From Streptococcus mitis (lineage in GTDB: Bacteria; Bacillota; Bacilli; Lactobacillales; Streptococcaceae): a DNA stretch of 41,019 bases. The stretch lies in the NCBI RefSeq assembly GCF_946190275.1, contig NZ_CAMHZQ010000016.1, positions 1 to 41,019 on the forward strand, given 5' to 3'. Below, one piece after another: positions 1 through 10,184 of the stretch (position 1 is the stretch's first letter; each line of letters opens with the position of its first letter). The notes below the pieces were generated by a model. That model made no database searches, was not told where the DNA came from, and saw only the letters and a list, made by a program, of their open reading frames with translations. Both the position numbers and the translations under genes were made by a program.

Positions 1-308
1 GTTTGTTTATGGTTGTCACCTGCGACTGTTATTGGCTTAGCACTTCCTAGGTTGACTCCTCCGACTTGTGGTTGGTAGTGAAGATCGGTTGAGGCTGCTT
101 TTTCCTCATATTCCACATTGAAGACTTGTGGGGCATCTGTTAAGTGTACAGTTTGCTCTCCTTTATTCTTCAAGACATACACCTTGCCAGCTTCTGTAAT
201 GGTTTCTGCTGGTGTGTATTTCACTTCGTCGGTTTGTTTATGGTTGTCACCTGCGACTGTTATTGGCTTAGCACTTCCTAGGTTGACTCCTCCGACTTGT
301 GGTTGGTA
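1..308 (-). repeat. 77-residue (231-bp) tandem repeats in the adhesin
   Basis: Bases 1-77 and 232-308 are identical, which sets a period of 231 bp or 77 codons. Each unit carries a YQPQVGGVNLG...GDNHKQ segment. The rest of the two visible units has diverged, with similarity such as KYTPAETITEAGKVYVL. The array evidently continues left of the window. DNA-level identity inside diverged units suggests recent gene conversion or repeat expansion. Confidence 0.85.
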
Positions 309-3300
309 TTTCACATCCGTAGACACCACACCCACATGCACCGTCAAGGTATTACTTTCTTTTCCTTGACTATCGATAGCTTTAAGGACTACTGTATATC
401 GTCCTGCCGGAGTTGCTTTTCCTGGTGTTTCTGTCAATCCAGACATTATTTGGAGACTTCCAGTACCGTACGGCTTATCTTCAAGAACTGTATGATTATC
501 TTCAGTATCTCTGATAGTTACTAGTTCAGCTAATTTCTCTTTCGTAATACTTGTTCCAGATGGGAAGACTTTACGAGTCGTATCACTTCTTCCTTCCGTT
601 CCTTTGTACTCCAGAGTCGGAGACGTATTGCTAATGTTAGAAATCATCCAATTTCCAGCAGTTACTGGATCTTGTCCTGCTTCGGATTGGTAAGCTACAC
701 GTAAACCTAAGCCTTTGCCGTAAGTACTTGTTCCACTACCATTCGCTACTTCTTCCTTCAAATGAAGTTTAGACCCACCTTCAATTTCCTTGATATGAAT
801 TCTTACTAGATTTTCAGAGGCGTTTGTACGACTAACTCCATTTTCAATCTTTGCTACAAATTTATTTGCATCACTTACCGCAGTGTGATCAGTCCGTACT
901 GCGTCTACATGCCAATCTCCACCATTTTGACCACGAACAAGAACAATACTATTTGCTTTATCTCCATTTTCTTCACTATTATGGAAACGTAATTCAACTC
1001 GTTTAGCATCATGTGGAACTGTGATGTCAATATGCTTACTACCCGCAATTGTAGGTGTTACAGAGTAAGAACCCATTGAGACTTCTTTATCATCACTTGT
1101 AGTTGAAACTGTTCCACCTGTGACTGTATTCTCCACTGTAATCGCTGGCGGTGTTGTAGTTTCTCCATTCTTAGCAACTGATTGACGAAGTTTTACAGTA
1201 GCAGGAAGCGTAGCTGTCCATTTATCTCTAGTGATTGTCACGCGCCCATCAGCACTAGATAGAACGGTCCTATTCTCATCGTTCAAATGAACTTTGACTA
1301 CTTTATTAGGAGCATCAAATCCACCCAATGTACCGCTTAATGTACGACTAGTTGAGGTGACCGCAGTTGCGTCAAAAGTTGGTTTTTGAGGAGCGACTTG
1401 GACATCATTGCTATTTGCAGATGACAAGTTATAGGCTGTAGTTCCGCTACCACCCGCAACTTTAACCACCGCATGAACCTTTTCTCCAAGAGTCAGATTA
1501 GACATATAATTAGTAGCATCGAAATGAACCGAACCTGCTCCGCTAGTTACCTCATCGCGACTTAACTCTTTAGAAGCAACTTTATTACCTCCTTGGTACA
1601 ATTCCACCGTTACTCTAGCATCTGTTCCTAATTGATCTGATGTTGGAAGATTTCCTACCGTCACCGGCGGTTTCGTACCCGCTTTACCACGGAAGGCATC
1701 TGCATTTATAGTTGGTGCTTGTGGTAAAACTGCAAAATTAACATCTAAGTTTTGATCACTGTAGTGTCCACTCTCAGTTGCGACGTCGCCTCGAGCTGAA
1801 CGAAGGTTTAAATACCAAGTATTAATTACACCGCTATAGACCCCAACTTTATTCTCGATATTATCAACCGGTGTGGTACTCCCTTGTCCATTTCTATTCC
1901 AATAAACACCTCTATTTGTAGTTACATTTTTATCGATTGGTCTCACATACTTGTATTTGTCTCTTGAAAATGCCTTTCCTACCGTAGTTTCAAATCGATT
2001 TTTACCGTTTTCATAGGCTATCTCATCTCCATAAGTAGTGATTGTTATTTCTTTGTCAGGAGCAGTTTCACCATTAGGATAAGTTACAGTTATAGTTTTC
2101 GTTCTTGTACCAATATCTTTTCGAAGACTTCTATCTGGAAGATTTCCATCCTTGAAGGAAATTGACGTTCTGTTTGGTTTACGTCCATCAAAAGATATAT
2201 ACCATTCCGCTTCAAGCGGGTTTCTAATATGCCCTCCATTTTCATAAATAGCTCCTGTCAGCGGTTGACCCACAATTTCAAAGTACGTCCTTACTTCTTG
2301 ATTATCTTTTTTACGATAAGTAACCGCTGGATACTGTGTTTTAAAGAATCCTAGACTTGTTCCATCACTATTACCTTCAGAGCTATTATTACCAGAACTA
2401 TCCACCGTTTCCGCTAAAAGTTCATAGACTGTTGTTGAGCTGGCATCTTGATACAATTTATCGATAACATCAGCCTTCTCTACCCCATTTTCAACGATTT
2501 GAGTCTTAGTATCTCCTGTTTTAAGCCACATATTTAGCTTGCTTCTTAACGTATTGGTCTTCGCATTGGTATCATCATCTTTATCATAATTATCTGTTAA
2601 TTTCACAAGACTAGTGAAAGATGGGCGCCCATTTTTCGGTAAATAGTCATATAATTTTTTAGTAACCCCTAAAACATTTGTACTAGAGCGCTGTACCCGT
2701 GGATTTTCTGTGTCTATAGGAACAAAGTAGACATTAATAACATTTGTCGTTGTATCTTTAGTTTCATTTCTCTTAGACAGCGTATTTGTATTAACATACT
2801 CAGGACGAAGATACAACTGAGCTTTATAAATAGCTCCACTACCATTTGCCACATGATCTAATGAGATTGCCTGTATTCCGTTAGCTCCAGCAATACTTGC
2901 ATTTTGTAGACTTGTATTAACAGCGCCAGGAGTTCCTTTTCCGTTTTCAACTAACTTATTAGGTGAATTAGAAACAACCTGTCCACCACTAAGATTTCCT
3001 GCATCTACCAAATCTAGCGTATTAATATAGTCAGAACCTTTTTTAAACTCGTTTGTACGCGAATCCTTACTATAACCTTCACGATTATGTTCAGCTTTTT
3101 CTTTATCATCCCCTCTAGCTTCAACAAGAGATGGATTTTCAACACTATTTGTACCTGCTTTTGGTTTTAAGTGCATCATTCTTAAGACATCATTTAGATT
3201 GATACCTTGTCCTTTTGTCGCATCATAGTAATAGATTAAACTACGATTTCCATTTACAGATGGGTCACTTGTACTATTAGACCAAGCAAAACCTTTATCT

Positions 3301-6300
3301 GTATCTCTATTCGGTAGTTTTGCACCTTCGATATTTTCTAATAAGAAATCTTTGCGAATATCTGCAAATCGAGTAACAAATCCCTCTCCTCTATTCTTAT
3401 TAGGTTCAGTTTGAAGCCAACCACGTTTCTTGTCTTTTGTAACAACAATAGATCCACTGTCTGAAATCTCAATATTTTCATCTTGCAACCCAAGTGTAGG
3501 ATTTGCTTTTTTCAAAGCGATTCTAATTGCTGCTTTCTCAGCATCGTTCAACTTGCTATCATTTGCTTGAACGATTCGGTTAGTTGCATTCTCTATTAAA
3601 TTTAGTCGGGCAGTAACTTCTTTTTCGTTACTATTACCTGACATTGTAGATACACCACGGTGAGTTACCTTCACGCGTGCATAAAGAGTTTCCCCTTCTA
3701 TCAATCCATTTGGACGTTTACGACTAATATCACTTTCTCGGAAAGTCCACTCGGTTTCTCTACTTCCTTTATCAAAAGAATGTTCTGCTATAGGGGTTGT
3801 ATCATCTTGATCACTATATAATTGAATCGTACGAGTTGCCTCTTTGTTAACCGTACCTACTTCAGAAGTACTCTCTCCAATATTAACGATATTCTTCACT
3901 TTAATATCTGGCTTATATCCTGCTTGACCATATAGAAGATCTGCTCCTCCATCAATCGTTGGAGCTGTTGGATCTACTGCAACTAGGATTCTTCGTTCAA
4001 TAATAGGCGGTGCAAATACGGTTCTTGTAGTACTATTATTATTGGCAATATCGCCTGCTTGACTGAAATCAGCTTTAATCATACGCGCATAGTGCCCCAT
4101 AGCGATACTAGCACCTTTAGATACATCAGCAGGATTAGAAGAGATTCCACCATTATTAATACTATAAACCATTCCATCTGGTAGATAAGAATATCCTCTA
4201 TCCGCCTTACTTGAATCATTAATGACTTTCCAGTAGTCTTTAAGATTGATATTTTTAGTACCATTCTTTACATTGACAGAATTGCCATCATGAAGTCCGA
4301 TAACATAACTCTTACCACCTTGTTGACCAGCATCAGGTGTTTCATAAACATTTTTAAAATCTAAATCTACAACACGATATTTAAATTTAAAGGTACTAAC
4401 ATCCCTATTATCACTACCTGTGACCGTTAAAGTAGCCTCGTGTTCTCCTAGAGCATAATCATTATTTACAGTACCATTTGATAATTTAGCTGTGTACTTA
4501 CTTGTTTCGCTACCTGTTTGTTGACTTCCTGGGAAGTTTGTACTTGTCACTCCTCCAGGTAATCCACTGACCGTTACATTACTAATTTTTCCAGCATTAT
4601 CCCATGCCTTTAATTCTGGATTAAAGGTCGCTCCACGGAAAATCGTAAAAATTGGTGTTCCTGCTGTTGTACCTAGCGATACTCCATTTAGAGTAGCTTG
4701 TGGTTTCGCATTATCAGTGACATTGAAGTTTACTTCTCTTTTAATTTCACGTGGCGCATAGAGAGTCATACCGTTAGCTGTAAGGGTTCCGTTTTGAGCT
4801 CCCGTTGGGAATACAGCTTTTGCTACATGTCTAACTAATCCAAGATTAGTTAATTTTGTATCTTGATTAGCATTTTCCCATTCCCAACTCATTCCTCCTG
4901 GGAAATATTTATTTCCTTGATCCGTGCTACCATTTAACGTATCAATCAAGTAATTATGAGAATCTCCTATTTTTTCGTTAAGAGAAGCAGCTTTAGGTGA
5001 ATTTCTCACCATAACATCAGCAATGGTATATTCAAATTTATATTCTTTTGCATTACCACTGAGGTCTCTTACAGTAACAGAAGCTTCACGCGTTACCAAA
5101 GGAGCATCATCATCTACTTTTGTATTACTAAAATGATAATCTCCATTTGTAATTAAAGTACGAGCATAGTCTTTATTCCCTGATTTATTAAACCAAACAC
5201 CATTTGGAATATTTTTTATATTAAATTCAGCAATTGTATTCGAATTATCTGCTACTTTAAAAGTAGGCGTGAAATCAGCACCACGGAAAATAACGAATCG
5301 ATTATCAGAAGCTCTTTCAGTTAAGGGTCGTCCATTCATCATAACAGTAGGAGCTTGAGTATCTCTACTCTTAACAGTATCTTCAGCTGAAGTTTCATCA
5401 CTATTCAGATACGTAGCAATAGCTTTAATTTTCGTATTATCTTCAACGGTTGGCTCTGTAATAGAAACACGACCTGTTGAAGTGTCCACAGTTACACCAT
5501 CTGGACGATTACCAACTACTCCCCATGATGATCCTTCTTTTTTCACCGTAAGTGTAGTATCGCTCTGTTGTCTAGTTGGTCTATAAGAAACAACCAATTT
5601 ATCTGTCGTACCATTTGGTGTAACAGAAGCAGATCCATCAAGCGGAGTTGCTATTGTTGGAGCAGCTGGTTTAGCTTCTTTTTGAATATGTTTGAAAAGT
5701 ACATCTACATAGTCTACAGAATCGTCTTGATTATTTGTGCTAGAATTATTTTCATTATCATAGTAGGTAACCTTAACCTGTTTTTTCACCCAAACAGGCG
5801 TTGTCTCCGTGATAGTTGGGACATTTCCTACCACCTGCCCATTCGTATTTACCTTTTGATATTGTTGACGAATCGCTTCTTTTAACTTTTCTAAGTTTTC
5901 TTTTGAAATTTTTCCACCTGGTAAAACATCGATATCATCTGGCACTGTAAATAACTCTGTTTTACGATTATCAAGTGTTAATTCGATTACTCTCTTACCT
6001 GTTGATAAACTTGAGCCGTCTACCCATTGAACTTGCTTCACTGCCTGTTCTTTAATTTTTTCACTTGTACGAGGAAATTCTGAAATTCGATCCTTAAAGA
6101 ATGAATTTCCAGGGTTTGGGGTTTCCATATCATCAGCATCTGGAGTTTTAAATCCATCAATTTGAGATGAAACATCCGTATAACTCTTGATATAAGTATC
6201 GGCATTCCCTAAATCAGCCTTATAATTCTTTGTATCCGTCACTTCTTTAGCTACTGGTTGATAAATATCAGACTGAGTCACAATTTTATATGGCAAACGG

Positions 6301-8507
6301 AAGTTAATGGCTTGTCCCTTAACTTTAGCTTCAATATAAAGAGTATGGTTTCCTTTTGTTCTATCAGCAGTTGTGTTCACGCCATCTTCTGAACGTTGTC
6401 TACTAAAGCGATTATGTAAATTCTTTAAATAATCCGCACTAAAATCACCAGTTGGTTTATAAGTACGGTAATCGGTAACATCTCCACGGCCAGGGTTCGT
6501 CTGCGTGTTATTATTATAAGTATCCTCAATAGTAACAGCATTGCTCATCAGACCACTTGCTGTATCCAAAGTACCTACCCCTGTACCTTTTAGGAAAGTG
6601 GTTTTTAACACATTCGTATTAACCGTTACATTATATCGTTCTTGCACGCCATACCATTGTTGATAACTCTTGTGCATAAAACGTCCACTAGGTATTTTTT
6701 CATATGATTTCATACCTGCAATATAGTAAAGTGGAGCTTCAGTATCAGCTTTTGTATCAAATTCTACTTCATAAGTATTACCGGCATCAAAATCTCTTGG
6801 TCTAAACGCAAAAACATTTTGAGTTGAACTTTTAATCTTATCGTACAACTTATCCATAATTCTTATGTCTTCATTTGACATACCATCACGATTATAATAT
6901 ACACTGGTATTATTTTTTACGAAATCATCTAAAGTATAAATCCCGCCGCGGTCACCAACAATTCCATTATTGACATTTGCAACATTTTCATAGTAAGGAC
7001 TACCATTTACCCCACCATTTGGTGAACCGACAGCTGTTAAATATTTGTCTGCTTCACCATTAAATACTTGAGCAACCCCACCGTGTTTTACAACAGAACC
7101 ATTCTCTTTCAAAGTCATATTTTGTACAGAATGACCACTTGGAACAGTAAAGTAGTAAATTGGATTTTGCCTTGATTCTTTCCCGTTATTATATGAGATT
7201 GTCCAGTGATATCCATTTGAATTCTTAGTTACTCTCGCAAAAACTTTATTTTTTAAATATTTTACAGGTTGAGGTCCTAAGTTATTATTATTATTCCCTG
7301 CACTACTTCCGTTATCATTATGAGAGATGTATAAGATAGTTCCTGGTGGATAACCTGAATTATCTCCTTTTGTGGTAATATACCCTACTAATGCATCTGT
7401 TAAATTGTTGTTACCTTGAGCATCATAAACTACACCGTTTGCTGCTCTATTAATCGCTGCTCTAAAATATGAATCAGGTAACATCTTCTTACCATTATCT
7501 AGATCACGTTTTCCTGAATGTTCTCGTGTGACAGCAAGTGCAAGTTTTTTCTCTGCTTGTTTCCCTTGCTTCATTAATTCTTCAATTTCTGAAGCTGTTA
7601 ATTGTGGATTTTTTAATCCATTTTCAACAGAGCGAACAACTTCTTCCACACCTTCCAAAAATTTCTTGGTCTCAGGGCGTTCAATTTTTCTAGCGGCATC
7701 TAAGTAGCGAACCAAATAACCAGATAGCGCTTCCAGTTTATCTTTTTTGGTTACAGTTCCCTCCTCTTTACCAGCTTTTTCAGACTTTCTGCCATCTTCA
7801 GTTCCTTCAACAGAAAGCGCACTTTTATCAGTCTTTTTAAGTTCTTTTTCATCTTGAACTTTAGAACTAACTGTGGAACCTTCTATTACTTTTGCTGGCT
7901 TATCTAAAGTGAGATTACCCTCTAACGTCGCTTCGCTAGTCCGTGTAGCATTCAAGGCTTCTTTATTTTCCTTAGAAACAGCACTAGCTTCGTTAGCAGG
8001 CTTATTATCATTCTTAGACTGGAGCTGACGTACCTGCTCTGTCATAGCTTGAACTCGACCCACTAAGGTTGCAACTGCTTCTTCAGATGTATTTTCATCT
8101 CCAAGCAAACGTTTGCTTTCGTCGGTTAATTGAGAAATCTGACTAGCTAGACTTGACAACTTCCCGTTATCTATCTTAGCAATCTCTGCTTGAAGGTCAC
8201 TAAGAGCCTGATTAAGAGCAGACTTATCCACCGATTTCTTAGTAATTGCCTCTTTCTCAGACCCTACTTCCTGTGATTTTTCTGAATGTTCCTCTGTAGG
8301 TGGAACTCCCTCGGTCAAACCAGTAACAGCAACCCCCACTTTTTCAGTATTGGCTGTTGCAGGAGAGACGGGCATATCCGCCTTAGCTACTCCATTCGCA
8401 AAAAAGATGAGCGCTGCAATCGCCACACTCGCAGCACCAAAATGGTACTTTCTTATAGAATAACGGTAAAGTTTTTCACCATTATCGTCACGCTTTTTAC
8501 CAAACAT
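1..8507 (-). CDS. Giant YSIRK-signal cell-wall surface adhesin, C-terminus beyond window
   Basis: One frame stays open from the ATG at 8507 to base 1, giving 2835 residues without the C-terminus, so the expected LPXTG anchor is not visible. Residues 16-20 are YSIRK, followed by a hydrophobic stretch ending GVAKA near residue 43, a secretion signal of wall proteins exported at the septum. A charged, helix-prone region follows to about residue 260. After that come many beta-type modules rich in Thr, Asn, Asp and Gly, some in related pairs: two start with an IFRGA motif (near 5280 and 4640), and two with PTIDGGAD / PTINADAF (near 3950 and 1710). Near 3500-3600 is a short GA-like helical segment (NDAEKAAIRIALKKANP). 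The visible end enters 77-residue repeats. I chose the ATG at 8507 because AAAGGA lies 7-8 bases upstream; an in-frame ATG at 8513 sits too close to it. Adhesion to host or bacterial ligands is inferred from architecture; no ligand-binding family is recognised. Confidence 0.9.
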   Translation of the reverse strand, partial: MFGKKRDDNGEKLYRYSIRKYHFGAASVAIAALIFFANGVAKADMPVSPATANTEKVGVAVTGLTEGVPPTEEHSEKSQEVGSEKEAITKKSVDKSALNQALSDLQAEIAKIDNGKLSSLASQISQLTDESKRLLGDENTSEEAVATLVGRVQAMTEQVRQLQSKNDNKPANEASAVSKENKEALNATRTSEATLEGNLTLDKPAKVIEGSTVSSKVQDEKELKKTDKSALSVEGTEDGRKSEKAGKEEGTVTKKDKLEALSGYLVRYLDAARKIERPETKKFLEGVEEVVRSVENGLKNPQLTASEIEELMKQGKQAEKKLALAVTREHSGKRDLDNGKKMLPDSYFRAAINRAANGVVYDAQGNNNLTDALVGYITTKGDNSGYPPGTILYISHNDNGSSAGNNNNNLGPQPVKYLKNKVFARVTKNSNGYHWTISYNNGKESRQNPIYYFTVPSGHSVQNMTLKENGSVVKHGGVAQVFNGEADKYLTAVGSPNGGVNGSPYYENVANVNNGIVGDRGGIYTLDDFVKNNTSVYYNRDGMSNEDIRIMDKLYDKIKSSTQNVFAFRPRDFDAGNTYEVEFDTKADTEAPLYYIAGMKSYEKIPSGRFMHKSYQQWYGVQERYNVTVNTNVLKTTFLKGTGVGTLDTASGLMSNAVTIEDTYNNNTQTNPGRGDVTDYRTYKPTGDFSADYLKNLHNRFSRQRSEDGVNTTADRTKGNHTLYIEAKVKGQAINFRLPYKIVTQSDIYQPVAKEVTDTKNYKADLGNADTYIKSYTDVSSQIDGFKTPDADDMETPNPGNSFFKDRISEFPRTSEKIKEQAVKQVQWVDGSSLSTGKRVIELTLDNRKTELFTVPDDIDVLPGGKISKENLEKLKEAIRQQYQKVNTNGQVVGNVPTITETTPVWVKKQVKVTYYDNENNSSTNNQDDSVDYVDVLFKHIQKEAKPAAPTIATPLDGSASVTPNGTTDKLVVSYRPTRQQSDTTLTVKKEGSSWGVVGNRPDGVTVDTSTGRVSITEPTVEDNTKIKAIATYLNSDETSAEDTVKSRDTQAPTVMMNGRPLTERASDNRFVIFRGADFTPTFKVADNSNTIAEFNIKNIPNGVWFNKSGNKDYARTLITNGDYHFSNTKVDDDAPLVTREASVTVRDLSGNAKEYKFEYTIADVMVRNSPKAASLNEKIGDSHNYLIDTLNGSTDQGNKYFPGGMSWEWENANQDTKLTNLGLVRHVAKAVFPTGAQNGTLTANGMTLYAPREIKREVNFNVTDNAKPQATLNGVSLGTTAGTPIFTIFRGATFNPELKAWDNAGKISNVTVSGLPGGVTSTNFPGSQQTGSETSKYTAKLSNGTVNNDYALGEHEATLTVTGSDNRDVSTFKFKYRVVDLDFKNVYETPDAGQQGGKSYVIGLHDGNSVNVKNGTKNINLKDYWKVINDSSKADRGYSYLPDGMVYSINNGGISSNPADVSKGASIAMGHYARMIKADFSQAGDIANNNSTTRTVFAPPIIERRILVAVDPTAPTIDGGADLLYGQAGYKPDIKVKNIVNIGESTSEVGTVNKEATRTIQLYSDQDDTTPIAEHSFDKGSRETEWTFRESDISRKRPNGLIEGETLYARVKVTHRGVSTMSGNSNEKEVTARLNLIENATNRIVQANDSKLNDAEKAAIRIALKKANPTLGLQDENIEISDSGSIVVTKDKKRGWLQTEPNKNRGEGFVTRFADIRKDFLLENIEGAKLPNRDTDKGFAWSNSTSDPSVNGNRSLIYYYDATKGQGINLNDVLRMMHLKPKAGTNSVENPSLVEARGDDKEKAEHNREGYSKDSRTNEFKKGSDYINTLDLVDAGNLSGGQVVSNSPNKLVENGKGTPGAVNTSLQNASIAGANGIQAISLDHVANGSGAIYKAQLYLRPEYVNTNTLSKRNETKDTTTNVINVYFVPIDTENPRVQRSSTNVLGVTKKLYDYLPKNGRPSFTSLVKLTDNYDKDDDTNAKTNTLRSKLNMWLKTGDTKTQIVENGVEKADVIDKLYQDASSTTVYELLAETVDSSGNNSSEGNSDGTSLGFFKTQYPAVTYRKKDNQEVRTYFEIVGQPLTGAIYENGGHIRNPLEAEWYISFDGRKPNRTSISFKDGNLPDRSLRKDIGTRTKTITVTYPNGETAPDKEITITTYGDEIAYENGKNRFETTVGKAFSRDKYKYVRPIDKNVTTNRGVYWNRNGQGSTTPVDNIENKVGVYSGVINTWYLNLRSARGDVATESGHYSDQNLDVNFAVLPQAPTINADAFRGKAGTKPPVTVGNLPTSDQLGTDARVTVELYQGGNKVASKELSRDEVTSGAGSVHFDATNYMSNLTLGEKVHAVVKVAGGSGTTAYNLSSANSNDVQVAPQKPTFDATAVTSTSRTLSGTLGGFDAPNKVVKVHLNDENRTVLSSADGRVTITRDKWTATLPATVKLRQSVAKNGETTTPPAITVENTVTGGTVSTTSDDKEVSMGSYSVTPTIAGSKHIDITVPHDAKRVELRFHNSEENGDKANSIVLVRGQNGGDWHVDAVRTDHTAVSDANKFVAKIENGVSRTNASENLVRIHIKEIEGGSKLHLKEEVANGSGTSTYGKGLGLRVAYQSEAGQDPVTAGNWMISNISNTSPTLEYKGTEGRSDTTRKVFPSGTSITKEKLAELVTIRDTEDNHTVLEDKPYGTGSLQIMSGLTETPGKATPAGRYTVVLKAIDSQGKESNTLTVHVGVVSTDVKYQPQVGGVNLGSAKPITVAGDNHKQTDEVKYTPAETITEAGKVYVLKNKGEQTVHLTDAPQVFNVEYEEKAASTDLHYQPQVGGVNLGSAKPITVAGDNHKQ

Positions 8508-8670
8508 AAGCATATCCTTTCATTGTTTCAATTGATTAGCTAAAAAGCTTTGAAACATAACTTCTCAACAATATATTAATACTTTTATGATTCAAAATCA
8601 AGCACTTACATAAAGTTTATTCAAAACAAAAATACGATAACAATCGTGTTTATGAGCATTTTTCAAGAAT

Positions 8671-8689
8671 TATATATATATATATATAT
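8671..8689. repeat. (TA)n dinucleotide tract upstream of the adhesin gene
   Basis: Nine and a half uninterrupted TA units lie about 165 bases before the adhesin start, in an AT-rich non-coding stretch (8508-8854). That stretch holds no other gene I can support. Tract length could vary by slippage. Confidence 0.8.
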
Positions 8690-8854
8690 GCAAGTGTTAT
8701 TATACTTATATTTAAAATATCTAAACTATAAAATTTAATATAAATAAAAAACAGATCTTACCTTTTGCCTCGGAAAAATCTGTCATTATTTTATTTTAAA
8801 TGGTAGACTGCCTATCCTTACTTTTTATAGACAGCGGATTGATGAAAGCTTATT

Positions 8855-8973
8855 ACTGGGTAAAAGGTTTATTACCGAAAAACTCCAACCACGGTTTACG
8901 AACCTCGTCTTTGCTGGTTTCTCTGTATTTTTTAGTTCCAAGAACGTTATTTTGACCATTATTAGTTATGACT
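8855..8973 (-). pseudogene. Fragment of a second Rpn-type nuclease gene
   Basis: This stretch repeats an internal part of the intact neighbouring gene (compare 9291-9430). Its frame still reads VITNNGQ then KKYRETSKDEVRKPWLEFF, and ends at a TAA after NKPFTQ. About 17 bases present between two TTGAC copies in the intact gene are missing, which removes the HLVKMAF part. It has neither a start nor the catalytic region, so it is a relic of a partial duplication or of an older copy. Confidence 0.8.
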
Positions 8974-9897
8974 TTACAACAAGGCCTCAAACTCAGCGAC
9001 AGTCATACCCAATTGATGGCTGGCAACTTCAGAAGTCAGGAGACCTTGACGGACCATATCTAGGAAGGCAAAAAGTTTCCCACGCTCTAAGCCTTGTTCA
9101 ATACCCTCAGCTCGCCCACGTTCAAGACCACGCTCTAAACCTTTCTCCTCAGCTTGTTCCAAGGCATAGTCCTGTGCTAACAAGGCTTGTTCTTCTCGCA
9201 TACGTAGTTGACTAAACATCTTCCTGTCCTCCTCGGACCAGCTCTTGTAGTCCAGCAGTTGGTCTGCTTGGCTGATGGCTCGCTCGGGTTGCTGGGTAAA
9301 GGGTTTATTCCCGAAAAACTCCAACCAGGGCTTGCGAACCTCGTCTTTGCTGGTTTCTCTGTATTTTTTTAATTCCAAGAATGCCATCTTGACTAGATGG
9401 TTTTCTTGACCGTTATTGGTGATAGTTAAGACCTCACCTGTCGTGTCCTCGCGCATGCTAAAGCTATGAAAAGCCAAATCATCTTGGAAGTAATTACTAT
9501 CTACGATAGCAATAGCATAAACAGGTGCGATGTGTTTGTAACTTTGATGTGTATCACCTTCTCGTTGACGAATTTTTTCTAGGTTTTGATTGACCTGACT
9601 ACACAGGTAAGCCCACAGGCGATTGATGAAAAAATTCTGATGATGAACTTGGATTTCGATAATAACCTGCGTGCCATTGTCCAACTCTGCCAAAACATCT
9701 ATACTGGTATAGAAATCCTGGGCCGAGTACGGCAGGGAAGGCAAGACATGAATATTGCTCCCCTCCAAAATGGTTACATTTTTGGCTGGTAAGTCCAGCA
9801 TATCGCGGATAAATTGACAAGTGATTTCTGGATTGCTGAAAATTTTCTTAGCTACCAAATCATTGGTCGGGCTAATGCCCGGATGACGTAAAGTCAT
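8974..9897 (-). CDS. Rpn family recombination-promoting nuclease / PD-(D/E)XK transposase-like protein
   Basis: A 307-residue member of the Rpn (YhgA-like) family, PD-(D/E)XK nucleases known to cut DNA and stimulate RecA-independent recombination. The nuclease core shows the expected acidic pattern: SIDVLAEL with its Asp, then IIEIQ with the E-x-Q signature, at residues 80-100. The C-terminal part has a low-complexity GLERG/GRAEG/GLERG repeat, common in the family and prone to length change. I start at 9897 because AAAGGAG lies just upstream; the open frame extends 15 codons further without a good ribosome-binding site. It is a single gene with a gene fragment just downstream, which suggests local duplication. 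Its role in this strain is unknown. Confidence 0.85.
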   Translation of the reverse strand: MTLRHPGISPTNDLVAKKIFSNPEITCQFIRDMLDLPAKNVTILEGSNIHVLPSLPYSAQDFYTSIDVLAELDNGTQVIIEIQVHHQNFFINRLWAYLCSQVNQNLEKIRQREGDTHQSYKHIAPVYAIAIVDSNYFQDDLAFHSFSMREDTTGEVLTITNNGQENHLVKMAFLELKKYRETSKDEVRKPWLEFFGNKPFTQQPERAISQADQLLDYKSWSEEDRKMFSQLRMREEQALLAQDYALEQAEEKGLERGLERGRAEGIEQGLERGKLFAFLDMVRQGLLTSEVASHQLGMTVAEFEALL

Positions 9898-10040
9898 ATT
9901 TCTTCTCCTTTCATTATACCATAGTTTTAAATCTAGGTTCACTAGATTCTATGGCTCTATCTATTTATTCGGAAAAAGTAGAGAGAATTAGGAGAAATTT
10001 ATCTGAAAGCGATGGACGCCCACCATAGATATTATAAGCC

Positions 10041-10075
10041 CAATAAAAAACAAAAGAGCTAGCCTAAGCTAACTC
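10041..10075 (-). terminator. Rho-independent terminator of the tRNA-Leu gene
   Basis: On the minus strand an 8-bp stem GAGTTAGC / GCTAGCTC with loop TTAG is followed by TTTTGTTTTTT. It lies 8 bases past the tRNA 3' end. Confidence 0.85.
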
Positions 10076-10083
10076 TTATCCTA

Positions 10084-10169
10084 TGCGGAGAGAGGGACTT
10101 GAACCCTCACGACCTAAAGCGGTCACAGGATCCTTAGTCCTGCGCGTCTGCCAATTCCGCCATCCCCGC
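10084..10169 (-). tRNA. tRNA-Leu (anticodon AAG)
   Basis: An 86-nt class II tRNA with a long variable arm. The acceptor arm GCGGGGA pairs with TCTCCGC plus discriminator A. The D arm contains AATTGGCAGACGC. The anticodon stem is CAGGA/TCCTG with loop CTAAGGA, so the anticodon is AAG, and the T arm is GAGGG-TTCAAGT-CCCTC. CCA is not encoded. It reads CTT and CTC leucine codons. It has its own promoter and terminator. Confidence 0.95.
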
Positions 10170-10184
10170 GTCGATTACTTTACT

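Noticed and set aside
1..308. Possible CRISPR array because of the 231-bp spaced identical repeats
   Set aside because: The repeats are in frame inside a long coding sequence, with a 77-codon period.
118..524. Plus-strand ORFs of 75-83 codons at the left edge
   Set aside because: They are antisense to the open adhesin frame and have low-complexity Ser/Cys-rich translations.
4079..4264. Minus-strand 61-codon ORF
   Set aside because: It is in a different frame from the adhesin and entirely within it.
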